Shown: positions 5,696-6,060 of the stretch, piece by piece
Position numbering within the stretch: the first letter of the stretch is position 1
Layout: each line of letters starts with the position of its first letter
Source of the DNA: RUG12395 sp045541735
GTDB taxonomy: Bacteria > Bacillota > Clostridia > Oscillospirales > CAG-272
Assembly: GCA_045541735.1 (NCBI GenBank)
Contig: JAZQJQ010000069.1
Location: 1 to 6,060 of the forward strand
Direction: 5' to 3'
Length of the DNA: 6,060 nucleotides
Made by a program: the position numbers and the translations under genes
Notes under the pieces: model-generated
Seen by the model: only the letters and a program-made list of their open reading frames with translations
What the model was told of the DNA's origin: nothing
The model's database searches: none

Positions 5696-6060
5696 TTTTT
5701 CTTTCCTTTCTTTTGCCTTTTCGCTTTTTGCGGCTGAGGGTCTGGCATAGGCTCCGATTTTTCTTCCGGCTTTGCCTTCAGCTCTTTTGCAGCAACCTGT
5801 TCCGTTTCCCAGCGGCGGACGTCGCGGGCAACCAACCGGTACACGGTTGCGGCAAGCGGAACGCCGATAAGCATTCCCGCGATACCCATTATACCTCCGC
5901 CCACGGTAACTGCGGCAAGCACCCATATACCCGGCAGACCCATTGAAGAGCCGACGACACGGGGATATATAACGTTACCCTCAAACTGCTGGAGGATAAC
6001 GAGAAATACGATAAACACAACAGCCTTCACGGGAGACACGGTAAGTATCATAAACGCACC
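5692..6060 (-). CDS. AI-2E family transporter, C-terminal part (partial, runs off the right edge)
   Basis: The visible 122 residues are the end of a polytopic membrane protein of the AI-2E/YdiK-YtvI-type family, whose members are proposed exporters or ion/solute carriers; the transported substrate cannot be deduced. The signature is QQFEGNVIYPRVVGSSMGLP followed by a Gly-rich hydrophobic segment (VLAAVTVGGGIMGIAGMLIG) and the GVPLAATVYRL end. The frame continues upstream through GAF just before the first visible Met, so that Met is internal and not the start. After the last membrane segment comes a tail of about 45 residues, first acidic-Pro (PEEKSEPMPDPQP) and then very basic (KAKRQKKGKKK), probably cytoplasmic. 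Its TGA overlaps the lipoprotein ATG in ATGA, a sign of translational coupling and a shared operon. The promoter lies outside the window. Confidence 0.9.
   Translation of the reverse strand, partial: GAFMILTVSPVKAVVFIVFLVILQQFEGNVIYPRVVGSSMGLPGIWVLAAVTVGGGIMGIAGMLIGVPLAATVYRLVARDVRRWETEQVAAKELKAKPEEKSEPMPDPQPQKAKRQKKGKKK

Noticed and set aside
5696..5926. Upstream in-frame extension of the lipoprotein to an ATG at 5926 (785 residues)
   Set aside because: The extra 77 residues are Arg/Gly-rich, overlap the AI-2E-family gene in another frame, and would bury the clear signal peptide, lipobox and RBS at 5695.

Overview
The window looks like chromosomal DNA from a gut-type Clostridia bacterium (Bacillota, probably uncultured). 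The support is indirect: roughly balanced base composition, strong AGGAG-like ribosome binding sites, a two-subunit (split) transketolase, and a secreted lipoprotein whose Cys-rich repeats, transglutaminase-like core and C-terminal 'YYYSE..P...NYWHYVNGVATPW' signature are of a style common in gut Clostridia. The species cannot be named from sequence alone. Nothing indicates a phage, plasmid, insertion sequence, CRISPR array or RNA gene.

Layout, left to right. Bases 1-1313 hold the two transketolase subunits on the minus strand. The N-terminal (ThDP-binding) subunit comes first and the C-terminal subunit, 2 bases further on, runs off the left edge. Bases 1314-1427 are a short AT-rich spacer with a likely promoter for the transketolase pair. 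Bases 1428-2354 are dapA (minus strand, lysine/diaminopimelate synthesis). Bases 2355-2461 are a divergent regulatory region between dapA and queA. It contains an imperfect inverted repeat of about 44 bases that carries a TATAAT on each strand. Bases 2462-3526 are queA (plus strand, queuosine tRNA modification), closed by a strong terminator at 3532-3562 that works in both orientations. Bases 3569-5695 are a 708-residue lipoprotein on the minus strand. Bases 5692-6060 are the C-terminal part of an AI-2E-family membrane protein on the minus strand, overlapping the lipoprotein start by 4 bases (ATGA).

The housekeeping genes (tkt pair, dapA, queA) are ordinary in sequence and belong to three separate pathways: pentose phosphate, lysine/cell wall, and tRNA modification. 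The unusual part is the right third. There a polytopic membrane protein with a long lysine-rich cytoplasmic tail is translationally coupled to an exported lipoprotein. That lipoprotein joins five Cys/His repeats of about 39 residues, a complete Cys-His-Asp transglutaminase-type triad and a BspA-like C-terminal module. Its substrate is unknown. No stretch over 120 bases lacks a gene.
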